Source: Flavobacteriales bacterium (GTDB taxonomy: Bacteria; Bacteroidota; Bacteroidia; Flavobacteriales_F; PHOS-HE28). Taken from it: 64,000 bases of DNA. The DNA lies in assembly GCA_013360395.1 (NCBI GenBank), contig JABWBQ010000001.1, positions 1 through 64,000 of the forward strand, read 5' to 3'. Shown here piece by piece: positions 8,124 to 17,646 of this stretch. Every line of letters starts with the position of its first letter. The stretch's first letter is position 1. Below the pieces are notes generated by a model. The model was given only the letters and a program-made list of their open reading frames with translations. It was not told where the DNA came from and did no database searches. Made by a program: the position numbers and the translations under genes.

Positions 8124-10223
8124 TCAATAGCTGCCGCTGCGCCGACGCAGGGTCCATTCCAACGTGAGCAGCAGCAGGAAGAGCAGGAAGGGCCAGCCCA
8201 GGGCGATGAGGTCGGTGGTGCGGGCGTAGGCGTGGCTGCGCGGCGCGTACCGCGGATCGGTGAGCAGGGCCTCGCGCAGTTCGTCCAGGCCGCCGGGCCG
8301 CACCATGCGTCCGCCGGTGCCCGCCGCCAGATCGGCCAGCAGTCCGTGGTCCGCCACGGTGCGCACCTGCTCCACCTGCACGGGCTGCACGACGAACTCG
8401 CCGCTGGCCTTGAGGGGCGTGCCGTCGTACGTGGTGCTGGCCGTGTAGGTGTACCGGCCCGGTGCGGCCCCGTTGATCACCAGGCGATGACCGCGCCCGC
8501 TGCGGCTGAAGGCGTAGTTGCGCTCCAGGCCCTGCGCATCGCGCAGCACCAGGTCCACTTCCGCATCGTGCACCAGTTCGAAGGCTGCATCGTACAGTTC
8601 GGCCTGCAGCTCCACCGGCTCCTGGTCGTCGAACACATCGGCGTGCTGCACCCGGAAGCGGTCCGTGGCCGACCGGTTGGCCAGCAGTTGCACGAGCTTG
8701 CGGAAGAAGCCGTCGAAGCGGTCGGTGCCGCCGTTCTGCTGTTGATCCGCCAGACGCCAGCGCCAGAGGCCCTCGCCCGTGATCACGGCCGCACGCGGTC
8801 CGGTCTGCGGCCGCTGCACCAGCAACAGGGGTTGTTCGGTGCGTACCAGGCCGATGCGTTGGTGGAAGCACACCGCCGCGCCGGGACCGGCCCGGTATTG
8901 CGCGAAGGGCACCTGCAGGGGCGGGAACCGCTCGAAGGCCTGCGCGGTGGCGGGATCCACCTGGAAGAGGGCGAAGGAGGGCTCGAACAGCGGCTGCGCA
9001 TCGGTGACCGCCGCACGTTGCGCGCCCTCGATGCGCAGGCCGAGGCCCAGGGCGTTCACCGCCTCGGGATCCACATCGGTGCCCAGGATGAACAGCAGGG
9101 GCACGTGGCGCTCCCGGCAGCGTGCGATCACCGCCTTCCCGTCGTGGCGCGTGCCGGGCAGCCGGTGCAGCACCACCAGGTCGAAGTCGGCCAGCTCGGC
9201 CGGTGCCTTGTCCAGGGTGGTGGCCGTGATGGAATAGGCCTCCGAGCCGGAAAGCGCGCGGGCCAGCGCCCCGATGTCGGGATGCGGTGCCTCGGCCAGC
9301 AGCAGGACGCGCTGGCGGTCGTCCAGCACCTGCACGGTGATCTCCGCCACGTTGTTGCGCTCGGTGTGTTCACCGGCCACGGGACGGAGCACCACGCGAT
9401 AGCGCTGCATGCCCGTGGCGGTGGCCTTCACCAGCATGGGCACCTGCACCAGGAAGGGGTCGCCCTGCACCTCCATGTCCCGTTCGGCGAGCACCTGCCC
9501 ACCCAGCTCCACCGCAAGCTTGGTGCGCCGGCCCCGGAGGTGGCGTGCCTCGATGCGGACCAGCAGCGGCAGCTCGTTGCCCAGGTAGGCCACGCGGTTG
9601 GCCTCCACGCCATGCACCAACAGATCGGGCCGCACGGTGGTGTCGCCCAGGGCGATGGTATGCACCGGCACGCCCAGGCGGGCGGCCTCGTGGCGCGGAT
9701 CGCGCCCGCGGTTGATGATCCCATCGCCGTCGAGCACCACGGCGCAGAGGTCGGGCCCGGCGAAACGATCGTGCACCTGGCGCAGCAGTTCGGCCATGTC
9801 GGTGCGATTGGCCTGCTGGTCGTGGTGGATGCCTTCCTGCACCTCGCGTCCGTAGGTGAAGGTGCGCACGTCGAAGCGATCGGCGAGGGCCTGGGCGAGG
9901 GCATCGAACTCCCCCGCATAGGACCCGCGGAGGGCGGCGGTGTCGCCGGCCAGCAGCAGGGAGGCACTGCCGTCGTGTGCCAGGACGACGACCGGCTTGC
10001 GCACCTCGCGCACCCAGGCCCGCACCAGGGGGCCCAGCAGCAGGAAGGCGAGCAGGGCCACCACCAGGGCGCGCGCGGTGGCCAGGGTCCAGCGCAAGGA
10101 GCGGCCCCAGCCATGGCGGTCGCCGGTACCTCGGTAAAGCAGCCAGGCGTAGGCGATGCCCAGCGCAAGGCAGGCCGGGATCAGCCAGGGGCTGTGGGTG
10201 AAGGTCAGGTCCACGGGGTGCAA
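8124..10223 (-). CDS. Large membrane-anchored protein with von Willebrand-like/glutaminase-like fold
   Basis: A 699-residue protein with two membrane helices at the N-terminus (about residues 13-30 and 46-68) and one at the extreme C-terminus (LIALGWPFLLFLLLLTLEW). The body shows VVLAHDGSASLLLA, FDVRTFTYG and VVLDGDGIINRGRDP, consistent with a VWA-like Rossmann domain. The central part (VLLLAEAPHPDIGAL, FDLVVLHRLPGT) looks like the class I glutamine-amidotransferase-like region of BatA-type proteins. The start is uncertain: TTG 10223 lies inside a promoter-like GACCTTTG, so GTG 10214 may be the real start. It precedes the DUF218 gene by 10 bp. The function is not known. Confidence 0.65.
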   Translation of the reverse strand: MHPVDLTFTHSPWLIPACLALGIAYAWLLYRGTGDRHGWGRSLRWTLATARALVVALLAFLLLGPLVRAWVREVRKPVVVLAHDGSASLLLAGDTAALRGSYAGEFDALAQALADRFDVRTFTYGREVQEGIHHDQQANRTDMAELLRQVHDRFAGPDLCAVVLDGDGIINRGRDPRHEAARLGVPVHTIALGDTTVRPDLLVHGVEANRVAYLGNELPLLVRIEARHLRGRRTKLAVELGGQVLAERDMEVQGDPFLVQVPMLVKATATGMQRYRVVLRPVAGEHTERNNVAEITVQVLDDRQRVLLLAEAPHPDIGALARALSGSEAYSITATTLDKAPAELADFDLVVLHRLPGTRHDGKAVIARCRERHVPLLFILGTDVDPEAVNALGLGLRIEGAQRAAVTDAQPLFEPSFALFQVDPATAQAFERFPPLQVPFAQYRAGPGAAVCFHQRIGLVRTEQPLLLVQRPQTGPRAAVITGEGLWRWRLADQQQNGGTDRFDGFFRKLVQLLANRSATDRFRVQHADVFDDQEPVELQAELYDAAFELVHDAEVDLVLRDAQGLERNYAFSRSGRGHRLVINGAAPGRYTYTASTTYDGTPLKASGEFVVQPVQVEQVRTVADHGLLADLAAGTGGRMVRPGGLDELREALLTDPRYAPRSHAYARTTDLIALGWPFLLFLLLLTLEWTLRRRSGSY

Positions 10224-10294
10224 AGGTCAGGGTTCCGCCACCGCGCCGGGGTGTGGTGCCGGCCGGTGCGGGCCACCGGGGTGGTGCCGCGGCT

Positions 10295-11044
10295 TCAGGT
10301 GAGCATGCCCCCGCACACGTGCAGGGTCTGGCCGGTGACGTAGGCGCTGAGGTCGCTGGCCAGGAAGACGCAGGCGTTGGCCACATCGGTGGGCGTGCCG
10401 CCGCGCTTCAGGGGGATGCCCTCGCGCCACTGTTCCACCACCTTGGGGTCGAGCGCCCCGGTCATCTCCGTCTCGATGAAGCCCGGGGCGATGGCGTTGC
10501 TGCGGATGTTGCGGCTTCCGAGCTCCAAGGCCACGCTCTTGGTGAAACCGATGATGCCCGCCTTGCTGGCCGCGTAGTTGGCCTGCCCGGCGTTGCCCTT
10601 CACCCCCACCACGCTGCTCATGTTGATGATGCTGCCGCTGCGCTGTTTGAGCATGGTGCGCAGCACGGCCTTGGTCATGTTGAAGACGCTCTTGAGGTTG
10701 GTCTCCATCACCGCATCCCATTCGGCCTCGCCCATGCGCATCAGCAGCTGGTCCTTGGTGATGCCGGCGTTGTTCACCAGCACGTCCAGGCGGCCCCAGG
10801 CACCCACCACCTGGTCCACGGCGGCCTGGGCGGCCTCGCTTTTGGCCGCATCGCTGCGGATGGCCATCACCTTGCGGCCCGTGCGTGCGGCCAGATCGGC
10901 GGCCAGTGCATCGGCCCGCTCCGGGCTGCTCACGTAGGTGAACGCCGCGTCGGCCCCCTCCTCCAGGAAACGCTCCACGATGCCGCGGCCGATGCCGCGT
11001 GTTCCGCCGGTGATCAGGGCGGTCTTACCGTCCAACAATCCCAT
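10295..11044 (-). CDS. fabG: 3-oxoacyl-[acyl-carrier-protein] reductase
   Basis: FabG reduces 3-oxoacyl-ACP to 3-hydroxyacyl-ACP with NADPH in type II fatty acid synthesis. The 249-residue protein is the usual length. It has the nucleotide loop TGGTRGIG near residues 12-19, NNAG near 90, the catalytic Ser in INMSSVVG, and the YxxxK pair in QANYAASKAG. The C-terminal VTGQTLHVCGGM strand is also typical. The start is ATG 11044, since the family opens with a short lead to the first beta strand, and a TACCTTAG box lies 37 bp upstream. It could serve general fatty acid synthesis rather than a neighbouring pathway. Confidence 0.92.
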   Translation of the reverse strand: MGLLDGKTALITGGTRGIGRGIVERFLEEGADAAFTYVSSPERADALAADLAARTGRKVMAIRSDAAKSEAAQAAVDQVVGAWGRLDVLVNNAGITKDQLLMRMGEAEWDAVMETNLKSVFNMTKAVLRTMLKQRSGSIINMSSVVGVKGNAGQANYAASKAGIIGFTKSVALELGSRNIRSNAIAPGFIETEMTGALDPKVVEQWREGIPLKRGGTPTDVANACVFLASDLSAYVTGQTLHVCGGMLT

Positions 11045-11081
11045 GTGTGGTTGTGCCCGCCCCCGGTGGGACCGGCGGTGG

Positions 11082-11089
11082 CTAAGGTA
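11082..11089 (-). promoter_or_regulatory. -7 box of fabG
   Basis: Read on the minus strand this is TACCTTAG, two bases off TAnnTTTG, 37 bp upstream of the fabG ATG. Confidence 0.35.
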
Positions 11090-11264
11090 GCGGCGCGGGC
11101 GATCGGCCGTGCATCCGCCGGGGCATGGTGGGCTGACGGTGGTCGGTGCGGCCGCGTCCCCGCTGCCACGGACCCGGTGCCGGCACACCCCGAAGATCCG
11201 GGATGCCGTCCATGCCGGACGATCCGACGAACCGTCGTATTTTCACGGCACAAAGCCCCGAACG

Positions 11265-13178
11265 ATGCATCGAACAAGACCCATGCGCCCCTTGGGAGGC
11301 CTTCTTTCCCTGGCCACCTTCCTGGCCTGGGGCATGCCCGGCACCGCCCAGGAGGTGGGCCGCAGCCTCCCCGCCCCCACCGCCGAAGTGAACGGAACGG
11401 CGCATGCCGCCGACCGCTCGCCGTTGATGACCGCCGCCCGCACCGGTGAAGCGCGGATCGACATGAGCACCACCCGTTGGGCCAACCGGGTGAGCCGGAT
11501 GTCGCCCCGCAACCCGAGCCTGCCGGAAGTGGATGCCATCAAGCGTGCCAAGTGGCCCGCCAAGGTGGCGAGCTACCGCGGCGGGCCCGTGGAACAGGGA
11601 CAGCCCAAGAGCGTGACACCCGCCATCGGCGTGGATTTCGAGGCCAACTGGAGCCAGGTGAGCACACCACCGGACAACACGGTGGCCATCTCCAACGGCG
11701 GGAAGATCGTGACCTGCAACAACGACGGCATCGAGCTGTACAACGCCAGCGGCCAGTTCCTGTCGTCCACCTTCTGGCCCGATTTCTTCAACGACCCCCA
11801 GCTGAACGCCAACATCTACGACCCCAAGGTGCTCTACGATCCGCAGGCGGACCGGTTCTTCCTGACGGTGCTGCACGGTACCACGTCGAGCACGAGCAAG
11901 CTCCTGCTCTGCTTCAGCAAGACCAACGACCCGCAGGCCGGATGGTGGACCTACCAACTGCCCGGCAACCCGTTGGGCAACGGCACCTGGTTCGACTATC
12001 CGAGCATCGGCGTGTCGAACAACGAGGTGTACGTGTCGGGCAACCTGTTCACCGACGGCAACAACCAGTTCCAACAGGCGATCCTGTTCCAGATCACCAA
12101 GAGCGGCGGGTACAACGGCGATGCGAACCTGAACTGGATCTACTGGTACAACCTGAGCAACCAGCCCTACGCGGCCTTCACGGTGGTGCCGGTGAGCGGC
12201 GGGCAGGCGAACTACGGCCCGGGGATCCTGCTGCTGAGCGGCAACAGCCCCGGCGCGAGCAGCCTGCGGCTGTGGGACCTCACCGACGACCTCACGGGCA
12301 GCCCCGCGTTGAACACGTACGACGTCAGCACCCAGCAATACGCCCCCGCCGCACCGGCGCAGATGCCCGGCTCGAGCGATCCGCTGAGCAACGGAGACTG
12401 CCGCATGCTGAGCACCTTCTTCATGAACGGCCTGGTGCACTACACCTTCTGCACCGACATCGGCGGCGGTTGGAACGGCCTGCGCTACGGCCGCATCGCC
12501 ATCAACAACCTAAGCGACCAGCGCACCAACCTGGGCCAGCAGGGCAACGCGGACCTGTGCTATCCCGCCCTGGCCTCCTACTCCACCAGCAGCAGCGACC
12601 CCAGCGTGATGATCGTGTTCACACGCAGTTCGGCGCAAGTGTACCCCGAGGTGCGCGTGGTGAACGTGGATGCCACCATGCAGTGGTCCAACAGCACCCT
12701 GGTGAAGCAGGGCGAGACCTTCGTGAACTTCCTGCAGCAGGGGGATGAGCGCTGGGGCGACTACTCCGGCATGGCGCGCCGCCACAACGCCAACCCACCG
12801 CGCGTGTGGCTGGCTGCCTGCTATGGCTCCAACATCCAGGGCGGCCTGTCGAACACCTGGAAGACCTGGGTGGCCGAAGTGGGCGACACGGGCTCCTCCA
12901 CCATTACGGAGACGCCCACCGGCATGCAGGTAACGGTGGCCCCCAACCCCACGGTGGACCTGTTCCGGCTGAGCTTCCACGTCGATGCCTTCGCCATCTA
13001 CACGATCGAGGTGCTCGACATGAACGGACGTCTGGTGAAGACCCTGTACCACGACGGGCTCACCGCAGGGGACCACCAGCTGAGCTTCAACCGGAACGCC
13101 CTGAGCGCCGGTCAGTACGTCATTGCCATCCGCAACGGATCCAACCGCATCGCGCATGAACCCCTCGTCATCCATTAG
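11265..13178 (+). CDS. Secreted T9SS protein of unknown function
   Basis: A 637-residue protein with a signal peptide ending near MPGTAQ. ATG 11265 was chosen because it lies just after a TATTTTCA -7-like box; ATG 11283 is an in-frame alternative. The body has beta-rich, aromatic sequence with motifs such as SQVSTPPDNTVAIS, NIYDPKVLYDPQADRFFL and PSIGVSNNEVYVSGN. These read like repeated blades of a propeller-type extracellular domain. The tail from VAPNPTVDLFRLSF is a T9SS sorting domain. I do not recognise an enzyme family. The downstream lipoprotein gene overlaps its end by 23 bp. Confidence 0.75.
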   Translation: MHRTRPMRPLGGLLSLATFLAWGMPGTAQEVGRSLPAPTAEVNGTAHAADRSPLMTAARTGEARIDMSTTRWANRVSRMSPRNPSLPEVDAIKRAKWPAKVASYRGGPVEQGQPKSVTPAIGVDFEANWSQVSTPPDNTVAISNGGKIVTCNNDGIELYNASGQFLSSTFWPDFFNDPQLNANIYDPKVLYDPQADRFFLTVLHGTTSSTSKLLLCFSKTNDPQAGWWTYQLPGNPLGNGTWFDYPSIGVSNNEVYVSGNLFTDGNNQFQQAILFQITKSGGYNGDANLNWIYWYNLSNQPYAAFTVVPVSGGQANYGPGILLLSGNSPGASSLRLWDLTDDLTGSPALNTYDVSTQQYAPAAPAQMPGSSDPLSNGDCRMLSTFFMNGLVHYTFCTDIGGGWNGLRYGRIAINNLSDQRTNLGQQGNADLCYPALASYSTSSSDPSVMIVFTRSSAQVYPEVRVVNVDATMQWSNSTLVKQGETFVNFLQQGDERWGDYSGMARRHNANPPRVWLAACYGSNIQGGLSNTWKTWVAEVGDTGSSTITETPTGMQVTVAPNPTVDLFRLSFHVDAFAIYTIEVLDMNGRLVKTLYHDGLTAGDHQLSFNRNALSAGQYVIAIRNGSNRIAHEPLVIH

Positions 13179-13383
13179 TGTGCTCCTGGCCGCGCTGCTC
13201 ATGGCCTGCTGTGGGCACAAAGGCAGTGCCGGCGGAGGTGCCACGCAAGGCGGGTCCGACAACCCCGGGAAGGTGGTGATCAAGGATGGTGAGCGCACCG
13301 AAGCGCCCGTTCCCGGCAGCAACGACCCGGCGAAGCTGGACAGCATCAAGCAAGAGAAGGCCCGCGAGAAGAACAAGCCTTGA
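13156..13383 (+). CDS. Small lipoprotein, 75 aa
   Basis: The start at ATG 13156 gives a short signal peptide with lipobox LLMAC, so lipidation is expected at Cys18. The mature part is Gly/Ser/Asp-rich and ends in a charged helix (KLDSIKQEKAREKNK). It begins inside the last codons of the preceding T9SS gene in another frame, implying translational coupling, and is followed by a strong terminator. The function is unknown. The longer frame from 13123 lacks a better signal. Confidence 0.6.
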   Translation: MNPSSSISVLLAALLMACCGHKGSAGGGATQGGSDNPGKVVIKDGERTEAPVPGSNDPAKLDSIKQEKAREKNKP

Positions 13384-13400
13384 CGGCATCCCCCGGACAG

Positions 13401-13433
13401 GCGAAGACCCCGCTCGGCGAGCGGGGTCTTCGC
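13401..13433 (+). terminator. Strong intrinsic-type hairpin
   Basis: A perfect 15-bp stem (GCGAAGACCCCGCTC and its complement) with a GGC loop lies 17 bp after the lipoprotein stop. It should end the T9SS-protein/lipoprotein transcript before the C10 peptidase promoter. Confidence 0.85.
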
Positions 13434-13531
13434 GTTCCGGGCCTGCTGCAACCGCGACCAAAGCGTGGACAGGCCACAACGCCCCATCACGCATATTCGT
13501 GAGCGTGACCCGACCGGCCTGCGGTGCCCCC

Positions 13532-13539
13532 TACATTTG
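13532..13539 (+). promoter_or_regulatory. -7 box of the C10 peptidase gene
   Basis: TACATTTG matches TAnnTTTG exactly and lies 37 bp before ATG 13577. Confidence 0.55.
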
Positions 13540-13576
13540 AAGGACAGTCGATCCGAACACGCACAACACCAGCCTC

Positions 13577-16204
13577 ATGGGACACACATACGCCTTCCCG
13601 ACGACCCGGATCTTCCGCACGACCCTGGCCACGGTGGCCCTGTTCGCGGCCACCATCGTCCTGCACGCGGCCCAGGTGCCCGAAGCCGTGACGCGCACGG
13701 TGGCCAGGCATGTGCTCACGGGCCGCACGGCGGGGTTGGACGGGCTGCGGTCCGAGGATCTCGTGCTGGCCCGGACCTGGAGCGAACCCGCCCCCGACGG
13801 GTCGGCGATGATCGACCTGATCCGGGTGTACAACGTGCCCGGGCAGGGCTTCGCGGTGGTGGCGGCGGACGACGTGGTGACGCCGGTGCTGGGCTATTCC
13901 ACCGAAGGGACCTTCCCCACCGGCCAGCTGTTGATCAACGTGGCCAAGTGGTTCGAAGGCTATCTGGCCGAGGTGCGCGGCACCCTGGCCGACGGGCTTG
14001 CCGTGCCGTTGGAGGTGAGCCAGGCCTGGCAGGCGTGGATCGCAGGGCAGCCGCAGGCGCGCTCGGCGGACCGTGCCGTGAATCCCCTGCTCGCCACCAA
14101 CTGGAACCAGTCGCCGCACGAGAACGCGCTGTGCCCGGGCGGCTCGGTGACCGGATGTGTGGCCACGGCCATGGCCCAGGTGATGAAGTACCACGCCCAC
14201 CCGGTGACGGGCACGGGCTTCCACAGCTACAACGAGGACGACTACGGCACCCTTTCGGCCAACTTCGGCGCCACCACCTACGACTGGGCCGGCATGCCCA
14301 ACAACGTCAACGCGCCGAACACCGCGGTGGCCACGCTGATGTTCCATTGCGGGGTGGGCGTGGACATGAACTACAGCCCCCAGGTGAGCGGCGCGTGGAT
14401 GATCCAGTCCCACAGCCCGGGCACGAACCACAACTCGGAGTATGCCCTGAAGACCTATTTCGGCTACGACGCCTCCATGCAGGGCGTGGCGCGGGCGGCC
14501 TACCCCCAGCAGCAGTGGATCGGGATGCTCAAGGCCGACCTGGACGCCTCGCGGCCGGTGCTCTACGCCGGATTCGGGCAGGGGGGCGGCCACTGCTTCG
14601 TGGCCGATGGCTACGACAACAACGACTTCTTCCACTTCAACTGGGGCTGGGGCGGCATGGCCAACGGCTACTTCGAGATCAACGCGCTGAACCCCGGCTC
14701 CACCGGCACGGGCGGTGGATCGGGCGGCTACAACAGCGGCCAGGAGGCCATCTTCGGCATCCGGCCCTCCACCGGCGGGGGCGGCACACCGACCAGCAAC
14801 GACATCCAGCTCTCCGACTACGTGATGCCCAGCGCCTCCATGCTCTACTATGGCCAGGGCTTCAGCGTGACCGCCAACGTGGTGAACAACGGCAGCAACA
14901 CCTTCAACGGGGACTATTGCGTGGGTGTGTTCGATGCCAACAGCAATTTCTACGGCTTCGTTCAGACCCTCACGGGCTACAACCTCCCCGCAGGGAACAC
15001 CTACACCAACGGGCTCACCTTCACCACGGCCGGGCTCTTCAGCATGCTGCCGGGCACCTATTACCTGGGGGTGTGCTACCGGCCCACCGGTGGTGAATGG
15101 GTCGCCGCCGCGAACGCGGGGCCGTACACCAACTTCCCGCAGGTGACGGTGATCAACCCCAACGACATGGAGTTGAACTCGAACATGACGGTGACCCCGG
15201 GCACGAGCCTCGTCCAGGGCGGTCAGGTCTCGGTGAACCTGGACATCGCCAACCTGGGCTTCAGCACCTTCGTGGGCGACTACGGGGTGGCGCTCTACAA
15301 CCTGGACGGCACCTGGGCGCAGGACATCGGCGTGCTCACCGAATCCAACGGCCTGCCGAGCGGCTATTCGTACAGCCCGCCGTACCTCACCTTCGGTCCG
15401 GTACCGGTCACGGTGCCGCCGGGCACCTACCTGCTCGCCCTGCAGCACAACCCCGGCGGCACCGGCTGGCAGCTCACCGGCTCCACCTACTACACGAACC
15501 CCATCTTCGTGACGGTGACGGGCGCCACCCTTTCGCCGGACATGTACGAGGTCAACGACAACATCGGCCAGGCGTACACCCTGCCGGTGAACTTCAGCGG
15601 CAACACGGCCAGCGTGGCCACCACGGGCGCCAACCTGCACGTGACCTCGGACGGCGACCATTACAAGGTGGTGCTGCCTGCGGGGTACAACTACAGCATC
15701 TCGGCCCGGGCGCACGATGCCTACGACAGCGGCAATGGCAACCCCTACACGGCGGACGTGCTCTGGTCGTACAGCACCGACGGTTCGACCTGGAGCGCGG
15801 CCTACGATGCGGTGATGCCCGGCGCCATCAACCTGGCGGGCGGTGGCACGGTGAACTTCCAGGTCGCCCCCTACTTCGTCGGCGTGGTCGGCACCTATCT
15901 GCTGCAGCTGGACATCACGCGCAGCGCCGGTTCGGGCATCGCCGGGGAGGCGGGCACGACGCTCCGCGCGCTTCCCGTGCCGGCCAAGGACCTGCTGACC
16001 CTGGACCTCTCCGCCATGCCCGGCCCCGTGCGCAACGTGGACGTGCTCGACATGCGCGGGGCGCTGGTGCGTGAGGTGCCGCTGACGACCGGGGGCACCA
16101 GCGTGATCACGGTGAACGTCGCCGACCTCGCCGAAGGGCCCTACGTGGTGCGGGCGCGCACGGAGGCGGCCGTGTACACGACCCCGATCGTGATCGCACG
16201 ATGA
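13577..16204 (+). CDS. Secreted C10 family (streptopain-like) cysteine peptidase with T9SS tail
   Basis: An 875-residue exported cysteine protease. After a signal peptide comes a Spi-like propeptide region (residues about 35-160, including GFAVVAADDVVTPVLGYS). The catalytic domain has Cys194 in TGCVATAMAQVMKYH and His339 in GGGHCFVADGYD, the papain-like dyad of SpeB-type C10 peptidases. The HFNWGWGG segment supplies the conserved Trp. Two beta-sandwich modules follow (about 410-520 and 525-655), then a PPC-like domain (MYEVNDNIGQAY onward) and a T9SS-type C-terminus (LPVPAKDLLTLDLS onward). The stop codon overlaps the start of the next gene (ATGATG at 16201), so the two are translationally coupled. 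Confidence 0.9.
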   Translation: MGHTYAFPTTRIFRTTLATVALFAATIVLHAAQVPEAVTRTVARHVLTGRTAGLDGLRSEDLVLARTWSEPAPDGSAMIDLIRVYNVPGQGFAVVAADDVVTPVLGYSTEGTFPTGQLLINVAKWFEGYLAEVRGTLADGLAVPLEVSQAWQAWIAGQPQARSADRAVNPLLATNWNQSPHENALCPGGSVTGCVATAMAQVMKYHAHPVTGTGFHSYNEDDYGTLSANFGATTYDWAGMPNNVNAPNTAVATLMFHCGVGVDMNYSPQVSGAWMIQSHSPGTNHNSEYALKTYFGYDASMQGVARAAYPQQQWIGMLKADLDASRPVLYAGFGQGGGHCFVADGYDNNDFFHFNWGWGGMANGYFEINALNPGSTGTGGGSGGYNSGQEAIFGIRPSTGGGGTPTSNDIQLSDYVMPSASMLYYGQGFSVTANVVNNGSNTFNGDYCVGVFDANSNFYGFVQTLTGYNLPAGNTYTNGLTFTTAGLFSMLPGTYYLGVCYRPTGGEWVAAANAGPYTNFPQVTVINPNDMELNSNMTVTPGTSLVQGGQVSVNLDIANLGFSTFVGDYGVALYNLDGTWAQDIGVLTESNGLPSGYSYSPPYLTFGPVPVTVPPGTYLLALQHNPGGTGWQLTGSTYYTNPIFVTVTGATLSPDMYEVNDNIGQAYTLPVNFSGNTASVATTGANLHVTSDGDHYKVVLPAGYNYSISARAHDAYDSGNGNPYTADVLWSYSTDGSTWSAAYDAVMPGAINLAGGGTVNFQVAPYFVGVVGTYLLQLDITRSAGSGIAGEAGTTLRALPVPAKDLLTLDLSAMPGPVRNVDVLDMRGALVREVPLTTGGTSVITVNVADLAEGPYVVRARTEAAVYTTPIVIAR

Positions 16205-16701
16205 TGCGCCGCGGATCCCTTGGCCTGTGCATCCTGCTGATGGGCTGCCATTGCAGGCAACAGGGCACCGCCGGCACGGCTGCGACCACCGTGCAGGACG
16301 TGCAGGATGTGCCGCACGTGCTGGTGTACAGGACCCGCAGCGACACGCGCGGCCTGGTCCCCGTGACCCTCTCGGAGGACCGCAGCCGCATCGTGGCCTA
16401 TCCGCACCCGGGGGACATCGACCCCGTGCGGAGCGCGCCCGTGGAGCTGGCGGGCGGATGGCTGCTGGACCGGCGGGGCATCACCGCGCAGGTGGCCTTC
16501 CTGGGGACCACGTACGCGGCGTATGCCAAGTTGGAACAGGCACCGTCGTTGGAAGAAATGATGGCGGGGATCGCCGACCGCGACCCGTTGATGGACCTGT
16601 GCGATTGTGGCCCCCGCACGGCCTTCAAGGACGTGGAGGCCGAGGTGGGCGCCTACGCCGCGCGCAACGAGATCCATCGCCGCTGCAAGCGGATCCGCTG
16701 A
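16201..16701 (+). CDS. Lipoprotein coupled to the C10 peptidase
   Basis: A 166-residue protein with lipobox LLMGC, so probably lipidated at Cys16. The mature region is compact and alpha/beta-like, with LVPVTLSEDRSRIVAYPHP, GGWLLDRRGI and APSLEEMMAGI. From memory similar uncharacterised proteins occur in Bacteroides-type genomes. Its ATG overlaps the peptidase stop by four bases, making co-translation near certain. In streptococci the gene after speB encodes an inhibitor, so a protective inhibitor role is conceivable here, but nothing in this sequence shows homology to that inhibitor. Confidence 0.65.
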   Translation: MMRRGSLGLCILLMGCHCRQQGTAGTAATTVQDVQDVPHVLVYRTRSDTRGLVPVTLSEDRSRIVAYPHPGDIDPVRSAPVELAGGWLLDRRGITAQVAFLGTTYAAYAKLEQAPSLEEMMAGIADRDPLMDLCDCGPRTAFKDVEAEVGAYAARNEIHRRCKRIR

Positions 16702-16726
16702 GGAACGGATCGGCGGCGGCGACCGC

Positions 16727-17596
16727 TCAGGCCAGCACCTCCTTCACCTTGGCGCCGATGCCGGCCGGGCTGTCCACCACGTGGATGCCGCACTCCCGCA
16801 TCACGGCCTTCTTCGCCGCGGCGCTCTCGTCGGCCCCGCTGACGATGGCCCCCGCATGGCCCATGGTGCGCCCCTTGGGCGCGGTCTCGCCGGCGATGAA
16901 GCCCACCACGGGCTTCTTGCAATGCGCCTTGATCCAACGCGCGGCCTGGATCTCCAGGTCGCCGCCGATCTCGCCGATCATCACGATGGCCTTGGTGTCC
17001 GGGTCGTTGGCGAACAGCTGGACCGCCTCCAGCGTGGTGGTGCCGATGATCGGGTCCCCGCCGATGCCGATGGCCGTGGTGATGCCCATGCCCGCCTTCA
17101 CCACCTGGTCCGCCGCTTCGTAAGTGAGCGTGCCGCTCTTGGAGACGATGCCCACGGGCCCCTTGCGGAAGACGAAGCCCGGCATGATGCCCACCTTGCA
17201 CTCGTCGGCGGTGATCACCCCGGGGCAGTTGGGGCCGATCAGGGTGCAGTCCTTCCCGCGGATGTACTCGCGGGCCATCACCATATCCTTCACCGGAATG
17301 CCTTCGGTGATGCACACGATCACCTTGATGCCGCCCTCGGCCGCCTCCATGATCGCGTCGGCCGCGAAGGCGGGCGGCACGAAGATGATGCTCACATCCG
17401 CCCCGGTGGCCTTCACCGCCTGGCTCACGGTCTCGAACACCGGGCGGTCCAGGTGCTGCTGCCCGCCTTTGCCGGGGGTGACGCCGCCTACGACGTTGGT
17501 CCCGTACTCGATCATCTGGGTGGCGTGGAACGTGCCTTCGCTGCCGGTGAAGCCCTGCACGATGACCTTGCTCTGCTTGTTGACCAGGACGCTCAT
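16727..17596 (-). CDS. sucD: Succinate-CoA ligase (ADP-forming) subunit alpha
   Basis: SucD binds CoA and carries the phosphohistidine in the TCA-cycle step succinyl-CoA to succinate with ATP or GTP formation. The 289-residue length matches the family. The CoA-binding Rossmann start ([14 protein letters not shown]) and the phosphohistidine loop ([13 protein letters not shown]) are intact. GGVTPGKGG and GPNCPGVI are also canonical. The start is ATG 17596, since the frame extending upstream to 17989 is not part of the family. A TACCTTCG box lies 26 bp upstream. SucC is not adjacent, as is common in Bacteroidota. Confidence 0.96.
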   Translation of the reverse strand: MSVLVNKQSKVIVQGFTGSEGTFHATQMIEYGTNVVGGVTPGKGGQQHLDRPVFETVSQAVKATGADVSIIFVPPAFAADAIMEAAEGGIKVIVCITEGIPVKDMVMAREYIRGKDCTLIGPNCPGVITADECKVGIMPGFVFRKGPVGIVSKSGTLTYEAADQVVKAGMGITTAIGIGGDPIIGTTTLEAVQLFANDPDTKAIVMIGEIGGDLEIQAARWIKAHCKKPVVGFIAGETAPKGRTMGHAGAIVSGADESAAAKKAVMRECGIHVVDSPAGIGAKVKEVLA

Positions 17597-17622
17597 GGGT
17601 GTGGTTGCGGTGTTCGGGGCGC

Positions 17623-17630
17623 CGAAGGTA
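17623..17630 (-). promoter_or_regulatory. -7 box of sucD
   Basis: Minus-strand TACCTTCG, one base off TAnnTTTG, 26 bp before the sucD ATG. Confidence 0.45.
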
Positions 17631-17646
17631 AGGGCCCCGCGCAAGA

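Noticed and set aside
7857-10343. An 828-residue plus-strand frame over the minus-strand membrane-protein gene
   Set aside because: It is rich in Gln, His and Gly with no domain and has no promoter-like start. The minus-strand gene explains the region.
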